DNA of 64,000 nucleotides from Micropterus salmoides (GCF_014851395.1 NW_024040485.1:12362899-12426898); one strand, 5' to 3'. Counted from the first letter of the stretch, positions 36,738 to 51,700 are shown. A program made the numbers and translations. Notes: a model not told the origin generated them from the letters alone.

Positions 36738-39700
36738 TAAATGGAGATGTAAATGCCTGTGTGGAAGCACGTGTCTATGCGATCGGATTAGCATGGAAAA
36801 ATAAATACCTATTGTAAATATGGGAAAGTAAAACAAAATACTAATCAAACTCAGTAACACCTGCTAGGAGTCTATATAAATAAATTAATGAATAACACAT
36901 TTAAAACTGTCATCTTACATGCCTGTCTGCACTCGTGCCAAACAGATATTAGTCATCTGCATCCAATTATTTCTCATTTCTGGGAAGCCTTGCCTACAAT
37001 ATGTATTGGCTCCTAGCTGGTTACCTGCTGCTTAGCAACATGGATTCTTGCTACGGGTACAAAGAGGTCTTCCTTTCACTCAATGCCAATGTCAGTTTCA
37101 TTAAATCATATCAAACACTACTGTCAACATAAAAAGTGTGTTCTTTAATATGTTTTTTTCTTTGTTTTGTTTTTGTTTTGCCATTGTGGTGAGGCAGTGT
37201 CCAGTATTTGTGTTTATAAGTGTGTCAGAAACTAGATGGATGATAGCTCTAATAGCATTTCACATAATTCGTGCAGTGTTTTAAAATTCTGCCCATGTGG
37301 AGCTTGATAAAGAAAGGAACTGAATCCTAGGGCATCTTCCCAGTCGTTTGATGTCCTATCTTATCTAGGCAGCGAGGCCTGAAGTGAATTCATATTGGAG
37401 GGCAGAGTGATGAATCAGCCACGGCTCAGAGGGCTGCGACTTATTACACCTATTATTTCACAGTGAGAGTGAAAGAGGGGAGGTTCAAGAAAGCTGAGGG
37501 TGCAAAACAGATATTGGCCTCAAGATAGACATACACTACTATACTACCTCTGGGTAAATAGTGTGTTTTCTACCTTGCCTGATTATTCCCCTAGTGAAAT
37601 AGCATTTAGTGCATCTTTAGCTTTCATATTTTGACATATTCTCAAGCACTGCCAACTAAGACTAAACACACATTTTCTACCCATAATCTAACTCCCCTAG
37701 CTACTACAACCCATGAGCTAATAAAGTCAGCAGGCAGGATGAGTCATCAAAAATATTTACAGGAAGTGAAAAGAGAAGGATTTTGGAATAAAAACAGGCT
37801 ACTCGTAAATGCGCTGATAAATATTTACATACACAAACAGATAGTATAACAATCAGGATAAAGTGGATTTTTTCCCCCTGCATTGGTAAATTTGTTTGTC
37901 CACTTGGAGACAGAACATTGACATATTTTAGTTTGGAAACAGACACATTAGAATTTATTTCCAGTCATATTTCTGGCCAACAGAGGAATGTATTCCCTCT
38001 AATAGGGTCTCCACCAGCTCCTAAAGGAAATATCTCTTTCGCGGCTTTATGCTCCACTATGTTCACCAGCTTACTTTCTCTGTTTGCCGTTGGTGTTTTC
38101 ACAGAAAACAGCTGCCTGCTGTGGCTTGAAATGAAATTGATGAGGTCAATGAGACTCAGTGAAGTAATGGGCCTTCAAACCAAAAACAAGGAGCTAAAAG
38201 ACACCAAAACTCTCCAAAGGGGACGCCTCTCTGTCGGATTGTTGCCATGAATCACATTTCACATTACATGTAACTATTTTATCCATTGTTAAATTAAAAA
38301 TATTGATTAGTGCAATTTTAAAGCACCTTTCACATCTTGAGTATTCTCTATCATTAAACATTTGTGACTGAAAAAGCAACAATCACAGATATAGGAAAAT
38401 GCAGCTTCATTAGGTGTGGTTTGATCTCGTTTGATAGGTAATAACCCCTCCGTGGCAAAAAATCTCTGCCCACAAGAGTGCTAACAAAAACACACATGGA
38501 CCCTGATGCAGACACAGAGACTAAAGGTATACAATTATTGTACATGAAATGTGATGGCGGTTTCCAGACTGGGAAATTCCGTGAGCAGGCAGGTGGCATG
38601 AGCTGAGCAGGCTACACATACGAGGGCTAAAACTGAGCAAGGCAGACGAACTGGGCTCTCCTTTGTCGGAGACCAAGAACCTGAAGTACAAGCAGACAAA
38701 GAAATCAAGGAAAAGTCATGGCCGCAAAAAAGTCACAATCTGATGCCTTCCCAAATTTGGCCGTAGTGCGAGTGCCACTGAAATTAACTGACTGATTGGT
38801 CTGCCAGGAGAGGGAAAGGAGCACCATGCCCACACACACACACTCACACACAGACACACTCAGAGGACAAAAACACCAGGAAGGGGGAAAACAGGGAAAC
38901 ACTAGAGACCAAAAGGGCGGTACAGCCAGATCATGACACAAAAACAGAAACGTTGAATCTCACATAACCAGCATAATTTTAACTTTAGACAATATTGCTG
39001 TATTTATGTTGTACCCATTTGGCAAGAGTGAGAAGGTGGTCTTCAGGTCTTCAGGGCCTTTATCACTCTTCTCAATGGTGCAGAGTATCAGTATAGTTAA
39101 TATTTCTTGTGAAACTGTGTGTGTTACTGTTTATTTTCTCCAGGTGGCCTCAGAGTCCGAGCATTGTCTCATCAAGCGTGAACATGAGAAATGCATGGAG
39201 ATGATCATACTGCACAACCCCAGCGATGACCTTGACTTAGGTAAGTGATGTTCATTCATGCCTCTGCTGTTGTTATGAAATTGTTCATGTCTCAGGTTTC
39301 TCAGAAAACACTGTCATGTGTCAACTCATGTATCTCCCTAAAAATCGAACTTTCCGGGAACAAATTAAAAGAAAACAGGTTTGTTTTTATACTGAACAAT
39401 GTGGCATTTGTCAGTTTATCTGATCAGTTTTGAGAAAGGTCATAGAGGTCATGTAAGGATGGGAGATGAGTGCAGTTTTCTATTATGTACATCACCCCAA
39501 AAGGCTGCTCGCTGTACAGCACAGACTACCATCCAGTTTACAAACCAAATGTCTGCCTGTAATGTCACGCTGCGCTGCTTTCGCATTTTTTTCCCACATG
39601 TCCCTTTTTTTCCAACAACACAGGAAGCTTGGTATGTGATTCCTGGAAGCAATTATTTTCTTGGCTATGGGCTGTGGTTTTCATTAGCAACTGCTACAGG

Positions 39701-42700
39701 ACTCCGACTGCTCGAAAGTTGCCCAACAGACTGCATCTCCCAGACTGCACTGTGACTCACGGCTTTGCTGACAGCCTCCAGCTCCTTGAAAAACATATGA
39801 AACAAATAAAAGATTTTAGAGTGTTAGATAACAATTTCAATGAGGAGAAGAGCTGTAGCTCTTTTTGGATAGATATTAAATGTCTTACTGTGTGATACAC
39901 GGCAAACTGCATGTGCTATATTGAAGTTTTTGTATTTTTAAATCTTTTTTTCACGTCACATGCCGTGAGGAGGTAAGAACACAGGTCTGATTTATAAATA
40001 ACAATGTATATGTATTGCATATTTAGTGTTTCGTATTTATAGTGAAAATCAGGCATTCGGTTGCTATTTTATTCCCGTATTCTTCTGTAACATGAACAGT
40101 TATTTTGTTTTTCTATAGCACTATCCATTTTCAAACCATAGTGTCACACATGTTGGCCTGCCTTCACCTTTAAATGACCCTTGTTTCCTCCTATTCTTTA
40201 AAATGAACTATTCTGTGTGTCTGGCAGCAAATCGTTGTTGAGGAAATAAGGAAACGCCTGGCTTTTAGAGATCTGATTTGGGACTTGAGGAAAAGTAGAA
40301 AACGAGAAAAGAAAAATGTGAACAGTAAATTAGTAAAAAGAGAAAGAGAAAGGTGGTGGTCTGTTTTAGCTTAGTCAGACGATCTTTCTTTTTTTCTGAT
40401 TCATCAAGATCTATTTCTAAAAACATTATTTATTTGTATTAGTTATCATATTTTTAACTGAGGTTCTCTGGACTCAGATTAGTCTGCAGGCCATGTGAAA
40501 TTGCCACATAATGATTGAATATAGCCATTAGAAAATCAAATGGGCTGCACAGTGTTTATTATTATTTACAATTATTTCAGAACTAAATCATCTTCAGTCA
40601 ACAGTTTCTCTGAAGCTAATTGTGAATGAAATTGATTGAAATTTGTGACATTTTATTTAGATTCTGACACCTAAACATCACACTACAGAACAGGACACTT
40701 AAATACCTTTAGGGTATTTTAAATGTTAAAACAACTAATCAGTTAATCAGTTAGTCCATTGACAGAAACTTGCTGGTATTTTGATAATCTTTTAATTGTC
40801 GGTAATTTTTCAAGCAAAAACACAAAACATTCTCTGGTTCCAGCATCTCCAATGGTAGAATTTGTTGGGTCTCCCTTTGCCTCACCCTTTAGGAAGTCAT
40901 AATGGGTGTTTTTCCGCTAGTTTTTTTAGTACATTTGACAGACCAAACAATTAATGAATTAATCTGAAATTTTTACAGGAGCTTCATGACACATTTTTTT
41001 CCCAATAAATTATAAAAAAAAGATGAATGAATCCTCTTTGGGCAACTGGTTTATTAGTATTCTGCTGCAGTTGCACCCGATGACTCAGACTACAAAAAAC
41101 TGATTAGTCATCTGATACGATCAGCCTTAATGGGAAAAAGTTTATGTCTGTATGTGTATGTGTGCTTGAGCTGCTGTGGTTGTTTACAAGTATTCTATAC
41201 TATGCATGTGCAGGATGTGTGTGGATACTATGCAGCCCAGTGAATAGAGTATACTGTGGGATCTTGTGTGAGATAGCCAGTGATGCAGACAGAGTGCTTT
41301 ATTAAGCCGGTTACCTCTGTAGCTCAGTGCGGCTCATTTGCCTGCGATTTGCCCTTTAAAAGGTAATTGGCTTCGTGTCCGGCTCACCAGACGGAACCAA
41401 AACAGATTAGAGAGCCAAGCAGAATGAAGAAAGGTCTACAAACACAAACACACATCCATGTCCAGGAACCCATGCACAGACAGTACTCACACTCAATAAC
41501 ACACTCAAAATGCACGCGTGTGAACACACACACACAATCAGACTCCTCTGCAGCACTATAAAACCACCCGGGCATAAACAGCATGGTAAACTTAGAGAGA
41601 TGGAGAGAAAAAGGTGGAGGGATGGAGAGCTTCTCAAGATAAAACACATTTAAGCAGAAAGAAAGAAAGAAAGAAATCTGTGAGAGTAGCACTAAAAATA
41701 CAGGATGTGAGATTTATAGTGAGCATGATGATGGCAGATGAATAGAAGTTGAAACTGGGTTGAGTAAAATTTAATTTCAGCCTGTTTGTGACACCCGATT
41801 GTGGAGTCTAAGGGGTGCCATTAAAAAATTTGAAATATGTTAAAGAATAAGAAATGAGTGAGGAAATATAGAGATAAATAAATAAAATAATAGATAAAGA
41901 TTGAAAATAAGAAAATGTGGAAATCTAAAAACAAATAATTCAAAAAATGAAAGTGGAAATATAAAGATAAATAATAAAATATAAAATAATGATTATAAGC
42001 AAATTTTTATATCATTTATTTTCACATTTATTTCTTTAAAAATATATAATTTTTTGCATATAAATTATTTTTTTCTGTATATGTTTTACATTTTTAAGTG
42101 ATTTATTTTATATAATGTACTTGATTTATTTTTATCCCTTAATTTTTCTGTATTTTTTCCAAGTTGTAAAAAGGCAGGCCATCCTGTCCAGGCTGAGTAG
42201 TAATTTCCTGCACACATGAATCCTGCGACTGTCAAATGCACCGCAGTAAGTGCAAGTACTTGTCAAACACAACAAGTGTAACACAAAAGCCCTGCAATCC
42301 AACATTAATGAGGGTTATCATGTTCAGTTTCTGTTTTAGAGAGGTGATGATGTCAATTTTATTGTCATTTAGGACGTTTGGTCATTTTGGCAGTGATGTA
42401 CTGTTGAGATGTGAGCAGACAGGTGAAACAGTTCTGCAGTAAATTACATTCTGGTGAAATTGCTGCACTAATAGGTGTGCGTCTATGTGTGTGTGTGTGT
42501 GTGTCTATAGATAAATTGTGATGTAAGCAGTAATAAAGAAATGTTAAATTAATGCTTTGTTCATTATTTTGTATTTTGAATGTCAACAGGTGGTGATACA
42601 CTTTACAGTTTTGGTTCACTTTCATAGCGTCATATAGTGGTTTTCGGGTGCAGCACGTGTTTTCATGAAAAAAACTCTAAAAACAAACCTGCTTATCCAA

Positions 42701-45700
42701 TTGCCTAATTTCCACAAAATCCAACAGAGTTGATAAAAAAGTTGAGATACTCATCTGAGTCATCTTTACGTATTACTAGCACTGAGCTGCAGCTGCTGCA
42801 GCAAGAGGTGTGGTCCTTTGTCTCTCAGGCTAAACCACAGGTTGCCTAATCTTATTGGTGAATATTGCCAGGGCTGTATGCAAACTAAAAAAATGCTGGA
42901 TGCAACCTGAAAAACGCGTTCATAATTTTTTTTTGTGAACAGTTAATATTCTCCTAAAAACACAGTAGAACTGATTCTTTTCCGTTCTACTGTTTTTTCC
43001 TTCATTGTGTCTCCCCCACTTGTGAAACCAAACCTTGCTCAGCACCAAACAGCAGACAGACACAGTTAGCAACTAGCTGGTGAACATAGTGAAGAATTTA
43101 GCAGCTAAAGAGCCAGATATTTCCCTCAGGAGTTGGTAGAGACCAAATACAGAGCTAAAAGAGAGTGAATATTGGGCTTCATCATGTGGCCAGAAACTCC
43201 AAAAATAACTGCTAAAAAGTTCCCCATAGCAACTTAAAAGCCATATTGTGCTTCTGTTCAAGAAGCACTTTTTATCATGATTATAAGTATTAAAACAGGC
43301 TAACTAAATTGTTAAGATGATCTGACTGAGATGGGCCAAGAGAGGTAATAAGACTTGAAAGCTGCTTTTTATTGAGTACGATTGAATTGAATTCAGTTCA
43401 GTTCAATTAAATTAGTGTCAGTACCATTTCATCACCTTTATAGCAGCAGTAAAGCTGATAGGACCTTTACACTGACCTCACTGTGTTTCTCTTTCCCCTG
43501 TTCTCTGCTCCTCAGTGTGTCCTTGGATGTGGGATAACCTGACCTGCTGGCAGGCGGCCAGTGTTGGTGAAGTTGTGGCGGTCAGCTGTCCAGAGCTCTT
43601 CCATGACTTCATGGGCCCCGAAGATGGTGAGATTAGCTGTGTGTCTCATGTAATTTGGTCTCATTTGTATATAAAAATGTGTTTCATTCAGTTCAATTCA
43701 GCCCAAATCAGCACAGACATATTTTTTCACTTTCAGAGATGGGGAAGGTCAGTCGTAACTGTACCGAGGACGGCTGGTCTGAACCTTTCCCTCACTATGT
43801 GGACGTCTGCTTCTTCTATGACAACACAACTAAACCTGTACAACCTTTTCTACCTCATCTAGATTTCCTTTTACATTTCTCACAGAGACACATGACTAAC
43901 TTTCTGTCTCCAACATTAGGATAGCTACTACGCCTCAGTCAAGGCTCTGTACACCGTTGGCTACAGCACATCGCTGGTGTCTCTGACTACAGCCATGGTC
44001 ATTCTCTGCAGATTCAGGTGAGCTTCACAATGCGGCTTCCAAAGTCAGGTTTCTTAAAATTGGTTCATGAAATGAAAATACGTTTCATTTATGCTTGTTC
44101 TCTTTTCTTTAACCATTTGAATCTTGTTGGCAAAGAATTTAGGGCATTTTTTACTTTTTTCTCACATTTACTAAACCAAATAATTAATCGATTGAAGGAA
44201 ATAAATCAGCAGATTAATCAATAATGAAAACAATCAATAATTTGCTGCCCTACTGGCATTCTCTAACCATATACAGATGTTTGCTGTGTGTAGAAAACCA
44301 TTCGATACACTTTACTATAAGTGCCTTTATCAAGTATTTATTTGGGAATATAAACAATAAATGGTTCATAACACTCTATAATGTAGTTGCAAAACATATA
44401 TTTATTAATGTATTTGTTAACCACAGTAACTCTTCCTGTGGGAATCTATAAATGGAGCCTAGTGTGGAAACTGATAATGAATGACAATACAGTAATATAA
44501 AAAATGTCTTCATAGAAGAGGTTAGAAAACAATTATCTCCATTAATAAACACTTCAAATGCCATTATATCTGCCTAAAACTACATTTTGGTGTTTTATAA
44601 ACCATTCTGCTTAGCTAAATGCTAAATAGGGGGCTATAAAGTAAAGTGTTTTTTTTTTTCTTCATAAAAACTGGCATGTATAGTACCACGGACATGCCAA
44701 ACTATAGCATTCCCGAGTAGCCTGACCTTTTCTGAAAATACTTATATATGACATGCCGAGCTAAGACATATAGTATAGTGACTAACAGGGGAAATAAACA
44801 AGCAAAACGAGCAAAGGGTACATGGTCTAACATGGCCAGCTGCACTAATTAATTTACTTTTAGGAGTGAAGATGTGATCTATTTTCTCTCTCTTTTCTCT
44901 CCAGGAAGCTCCACTGCACCAGGAACTTTATTCACATGAACTTGTTTGTGTCTTTTATCCTGAGAGCCATCTCAGTCTTCATTAAGGATGGTGTGCTGTA
45001 TGCTCAGGAGGACAGCGACCACTGCTTCGAGCACACAGTCAGTAACAACAACTAGTTAATATACTGTATGTTCATTTAAAGGTTAATACACACATTATCA
45101 GTGGCTGATGAAATACTTTTTCTTTTTATGGTTTTATCAACAGCAAAGAAAACAACTATGACTGCTTGGTTGGTTATTAATTAATGAACAAATGAATGGG
45201 TCATTTTCAGTTCAAAAGGCTAATTACTTCATTAATTGAAATTAGAAGCAGATAATTGCAAAATGAGGCCTTTATTATTCTAAATGATCACTACTCTGAC
45301 TAAATAACCCATGGCAGGTTTTGAATCAGTATAAGAAGTTTGTATTTGTTTTCAAGATTATTGGTTAATTGGTTCCAGAGAGCTTTATTAAAGGATTCAT
45401 CGCTGTGCCGCCAAGGAAAGCATGCGTGCAAAATATGATTGTGCACGTTCAGTTTGAGATATAAAATGAGTTTCACAGACAGAAGGGCTTGTAAACACTT
45501 CTCCTCCAGTCTTTCTGTGTTTGATACACACCTTTGAAGGAACTTCAATCACATGCAAATTTTACAAAAACCAAACACGCTATTAGATGACTAATACTCC
45601 CTGATTACAAATGCAGAACAAGCTCTTAGCCTTTGTCTGGTAACAACACATCGCCCACACTTGTTAAGCAGTCATGATAAATAAACCTAATTAGGTACGC

Positions 45701-48700
45701 TAATGTCTTCAGCAAGGCCAGTAGAAATCTTCTAGTAGATGCTCATTAACATATCAACAGGTACTCTACCCTTTTTTTTCTCAAACCCTCTGCTTCACCG
45801 TTGTTGCTATGGCGATCACAGGTCGCCATCATGGTATCGTGACACCGGGAATCAGATCAGCCCTGTAATTGGCTGACCCCACTCAGAATATGGACTCTTT
45901 AATTAACATGATGTCTTTTGAGGACAGTCCATCAGACCTGTAGGCGTGTCTCTGCTGCTGGCTGTTTAATCCACACATATTTGCTAAATGGTACAGTTTT
46001 AGGGTAATTGCTGTGCGGTGCAGTGTGTAGCAACCCTGTCACCACAATGACGACGATTTCTGTTTACACTGTGATTTACAGGAAAAAGGACATTTGTCAC
46101 TCTGACATATATTGTCTTGAGCTTTCAAAAGAAAATCTGACCATCTAACATGGATTTTACACATGCAAAAGTTGCAACAACATTTACTTTTACTGTGGAT
46201 AAAACAACCACCTACAAACATGTTTAATGATATACCTTTAAGGTCATGTCTTCTAAGTGAGATGATAACAAATCCACACTGCTTCAAATGCCCTAAAATG
46301 ATTGTCCAACATCAGCAATACAGATGTGAAATCACTAAATAGATTAATAAATAGATTTCCCTCTGCCTTTGCTCTGCTGATGCACCTTCCCCTGTGTTTC
46401 CACGTGCAGGTGGCGTGTAAAGCAGTGATGGTTTTCTTCCATTACTGTGTCATGTCCAACTATTTCTGGCTGTTCATTGAAGGTCTATATCTCTTCACTC
46501 TGCTGGTGGAGACTTTCTTTCCTGAGCGACGCTACTTCTACTGGTACACCATTGTAGGATGGGGTGATTATCATTCTTTCTGTTTATACTGTATATTCAA
46601 CCATTTATGCCACAATTTCAACTTTCAAAAGTAAATTTATTCATTTGTAAGTACATTTTTATTCTCAATTTTTTATGTTTGGAGGAATAGAATAGGACAA
46701 TAGGGTATAGGGTTTACCAGATATTCTGGATTCTCATTACCTATACAATACCTCTTTATCCTGGAGGTCTCATTATAACAGTTTTGTATTTATTTATGTG
46801 CCAAGGACTTTTGAGATTTCAACCAAACTTGACAAAATAAATGTTTTAAATAACATGTAACATGTGAAATACAGTTGAAGTAGCAATACTGTCTTGAGAC
46901 ATTCTTCCTCTTTTGAATATGATAATTGCTTGTAAAAGTTATCATGTAACTGATCCTATATAGATAAATACAGTGTAAATGGGGTTTTATTATGCCAATT
47001 GTACTGCAGTTTTGCTCCAGTGTGTTAATGATCACTGTTATTGCAGGAACTCCCACCATCTGCGTCACTGTCTGGGCAGTTCTGAGGCTCCACTTTCATG
47101 ACACTGGGTATAACTCCTCTTCCAACTTGCCTGTCAGCTGTTAGCCATGTCCATGTTGTATACGGCACTTGAGAACATATTGTATGAAAGCAAAGAAGCA
47201 GAGGCCGTCGGGATGCTGAGAATCGCCCACCAGAAGTCCAAAATCTGTATTACGATAACTCCTTGCAAATGTATCTCCTCTCCATCTTGGCAACTATATA
47301 ATTTAAGATGAGGAGGGCATATCCAGTTTCTGGAATTTAGGACAATAGCCATTTGCCATTTAAATGGTAAATGTGGACAATACATTATGTTATATATAAG
47401 TGTAAGAAAAGATTTTCCTAAGTAGGTTAAATAATCTTCTCTTCATTATTATTTCTATTCCCTTTAGTTTGGCCAGCTTCCATTTTAAATCCTCCTCTCC
47501 CCTCCACTCCCCTTTCTCTGCAAATTGCCTCTTGATTGATGTACTGTATGGTGTTATGTGTTAAGGAAAAAGTTAAGGACAGCATGTTAAATGATTATTA
47601 AAATGCATTGTGCACCTCCTCCTCCAGGTGCTGGGACACAAATGAGAACACTGCCCTCTGGTGGGTGATCAAAGGACCAGTTGTGGCCTCCATTATGGTA
47701 TGATGGATGCTGATTCACAGACATTGCTTAACTGACTGGAATGTGATTTATGACAACTCCTCCAGACTTATGTAAATTTGTGTTTTGTTTTTTGCAGATA
47801 AATTTTGTCCTCTTCATTGGAATAATCATCATCCTGGTCCAGAAGCTGCAGTCCCCTGATATTGGAGGAAACGAATCAAGCATTTACCTGTAAGTATCAG
47901 CTAATTTGCTAACACCAATGCTGTGTGTCTTCAGAAAAAAACTCAAAACTGCGTGTGTGTGTGTGTGTGTGAAAAATGTTGCACATAAAAAAATCACTGA
48001 AATGATATAACATGACTTTATGATGTGCACATAAACAACCCTGCCTAAAGAAATGTGATTCACTTCTTCTTAAAGGCTTGTATTCTCAATTTTTCTTCAT
48101 TAACAAATCTCATGAGAATACCGAAACCAAAAATGAATTGATCCTACTAACAAGTATTCCCTGTGTAGCGTAAGCCTTTTGTAACTTATTCCTCTGTGCC
48201 ATAGTGCTCTATTGGTGTCTGAAAAAGATTCTAAACATCACAGAGGTCTGTTGAAGTGGGTGACACGTTACTTCATTGTAATGAACCTGGGCACTGTCGT
48301 TTAATTTCAGTCAGTTCCACACACACCATCCTGCTGTAAATACTCACTAGAGCACCAAATGTGTATTAATCTGCAGCTGAAAAGTCCACACCAAATTCCC
48401 TATTTATTCCTTTCTTTCCATTTTTGAGGAGGCGAGTTCGAGTAACGTTTGCTAAGAACTACAGAGAATCTTTTAAAAATTAAAAATGTATATTTGTGAC
48501 CTGAATTTAAAGATTTACAGTAAAAGCAAATGGGCTTGGCACTGACACAGGATGGGGAAGTTGGTTTTGAAGTATTGAGAGAAGGACTAACAAATGTTTT
48601 CATGGGATTTGTTGACGATAAAAAATATATAGACTAGCACCATTTTTTTCCTTTATTCAGACACTATGGCACCATGCAGACAAGATGAAAATAATCTGTG

Positions 48701-51700
48701 GATCAGTGTGTAATTAAAAAATAAATACATTATTTAATACAATAAAAAATAGAAGAAATGTTTTACACAGGAGCCATGCATTTATAAATGTCTTATTTTC
48801 ACATTTCTATCCTTAAACCTCTGATTTATCCTCCTAGACATGTTTCAGTATATATTAATTTGTTGTACCTGTTGGCAGGACGTTTGAGCCTCATTATGGA
48901 GCTGTACTGTAGCCAGACGTCACTCCTGTTCGGCTCCCACAGGATGGTGTCTTTTGAGGCCCTGCAGATAATGTCATTCTCATCTGTTGCTTAGACCTGT
49001 GTGTGCGTGACCAAGTGTGAAGAAGTGTGTTTGAGTGAGAGTGTGTGTCTGTGTCCCTAAAGACATTGTCTTTGTTGTATTGTTGTGTTGTCTTTGTGCT
49101 GTGTAGCAGCTGTGCTCAGAAATGCTTCAGTGAGCCCACACAGGCTGTTCAGCATTCGTGCAGGATGTCAGAGTTATCCACCATCACACTGTAAGTGTGT
49201 ATGTGGGTGTGTGTGTTTGCCCGCCGACACGTGTTTGTGTGTTTCTGTCTTGTGTCGACCGCATGTGTGTGTGTATGTGTCGTGTGTGTGTGTTTTACAC
49301 CAGGGGTTCTTAAAGGTTTTTTAGAGGTCTGGCCTCCCAAACACATATTCCATTTGTACTTCTGGACTTGTGAAGACCCTCATTGACCTAATGCATCCTT
49401 TAGCTGCTAACATTACCCATCACAGATACATGTCTAACCCCAAACCTTACCCTAACCTAAAACCAGGTCCAGTTCATGAGATAGTCCTCACAAAAGTAGA
49501 CATACAAGGGCACACAAACACACACACAAATGCAGAGAATTTATTTAATCTGTGTGAAAATTTTAAAAGTCTGGGGGGTTTTGTTTGTTTGTTTGTTTTT
49601 TTCCAGGGCTAGTGGAGAGACAGTAGCACAAAATTGTTTTTTGTTTTTGATCACAATAGAGCTTGAATGTTTTCTAACATCTCACAATGAAAGGGTTCAG
49701 AGTATAATGGGGCTTTTTGGCCCTTAAGGGCCCCTGGGGGTCACTGAACTGCACTGTAAAAACCACTGTGTCGCACATTCATGTCTTTAATTATTTTAAG
49801 GTGTCATTTATCCATATGTGTATGTCAGACACTATATTTTGCTGCATGAGATAGGACAAGATAAGGACACAAATAAAACTCTTCTGTATGTGTAAGATCA
49901 ATTCATTATTGGTCTTTTTCTTTTCTTGTCTTTTTGAGAAAAAGAAAAATATGGAAAAACTCCAGCCTCATCATTTTAATGGATAATAGAATTGTGACTG
50001 AGCCTGCATTTTAAACAACACAGATGCCTTGATTGAACTTGAGAGAGAGATTATTTTGTTTTTAAATTTGTGGCTAAAAGTAAAACCTGCGTGTGAATGT
50101 AGTCAGAAAGAGATTGGTCAGAAAATGTGTTGTTGCAATACATCAGTAGCTCTGTTCTTGCATAACATCCAGCTGACCAGAACCAGTAAAACATGACTTT
50201 GATTTGCACCTCAATCTTATTAAATGGTGTGTTTGTTGTTGTTATGTGAATGCGCGTGTGTGTGCATAGGCGTCTGGCGCGCTCCACCCTCCTGCTCATC
50301 CCCCTGTTTGGTATTCACTACACGGTGTTCGCCTTCTCACCTGAAGATGTCAGCAAAAGGGAGAGACTGGTCTTCGAACTGGGACTTGGATCCTTCCAGG
50401 TACGCTTTTATAACTCTAACAGCTCCTCGAACACCTGGTATCAATTAAAGGAAATATATACAATCTTTGGAAAATACCAGAGGATGAATGAGAGAACATA
50501 TTGTGATATAACAATGTCAGTTAAATAGTGGCAGAACCAACTGCTGGTGACAGAATATCTCGGTCAGATCATATAGAGACAAATTAAGATTATCGCTGTC
50601 TGTTCTTTTATTTTAAGAAAAGACGTATCTTTAGCTTCAATTTTTACAGATATTTGTTGATATTTTATAATGTACTACACTTTAATAGTCCCTTTTTGAT
50701 ATATGTCTCGTTATTTGTGTTTAAACAATTAGTCGATTAAATGATTGCTACTATTTTGATAATCAATCAGTCATTCCAGCTTATCAAATAAGACGACTTG
50801 CTAACTATTTCAAAATACATTATAAATATTGATTATTTAAACTGCAGATTGATGGGTAATACAAATGATTATGGACATGTTGCGGCCCTGAATGTTATGC
50901 TTTTTTATATGCACCATTTAAATCTTCTTCTATAAATTTCTTTCCGCATTTGAAAGACACAGCTTTATGCAAAAATACACACATTTACCAGCAAAGCCAT
51001 AGAATTGGAATGCAACAAATAAGAATATCCTATCATTCTACTCAAAACCCAATATTTATCCCAATTTACCTAAATAATATAGTACGGTCTAGACCTGCTC
51101 TTTTATGAAAAGCGCTGTGAGATAACTGTTGTTGTGATTTGGCGCTGTATAAATAAAATTGAATTGAACTGAATTGAATATTCTCCTCCTCAGGGCTTTG
51201 TTGTAGCTGTCCTCTACTGTTTCCTCAATGGAGAGGTAAGCTTTTGTCACTGTTCATGAACACTTTGTGACATTTTGATCAACTTGTTATTTTCTGACGT
51301 GTACCAGAAATGCTCTAAATTATTATACCTTATATTGATGTACATAGCACATGAGTAACTGGCATTAATAAATGATTGATAACACACTATAACATATAAT
51401 ATATTATAACAATAATATAATAATTGTAATTATATTTAATGATATATAATTTAACAAGTATTATAAAAATGTATTAATTGTTTATGTATAAATTATTCAC
51501 AGGCAAGTTTTAACCGGTTTATAAATGCCTTTAAAGAATTTTATTAAAAATTGTTGATTCAAGTTTCACTTTCTAGATTTTTTTCAATGTGCTTTTAGTC
51601 GTAACTTCATGGAGTTTGCTCAGTTGTCATAAAGAGTAAATAAAATGTAATTATCAAAAAGAAATGCATAATTAATTTGTTTAACCAGAATTGGTGTTTC

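Noticed and set aside
39144..39160. Alternative start of adcyap1r1 within exon 2 or later Met codons
   Set aside because: They would lack a signal peptide and lose Cys22/Cys31; the 35,542 start gives a complete secretory leader.
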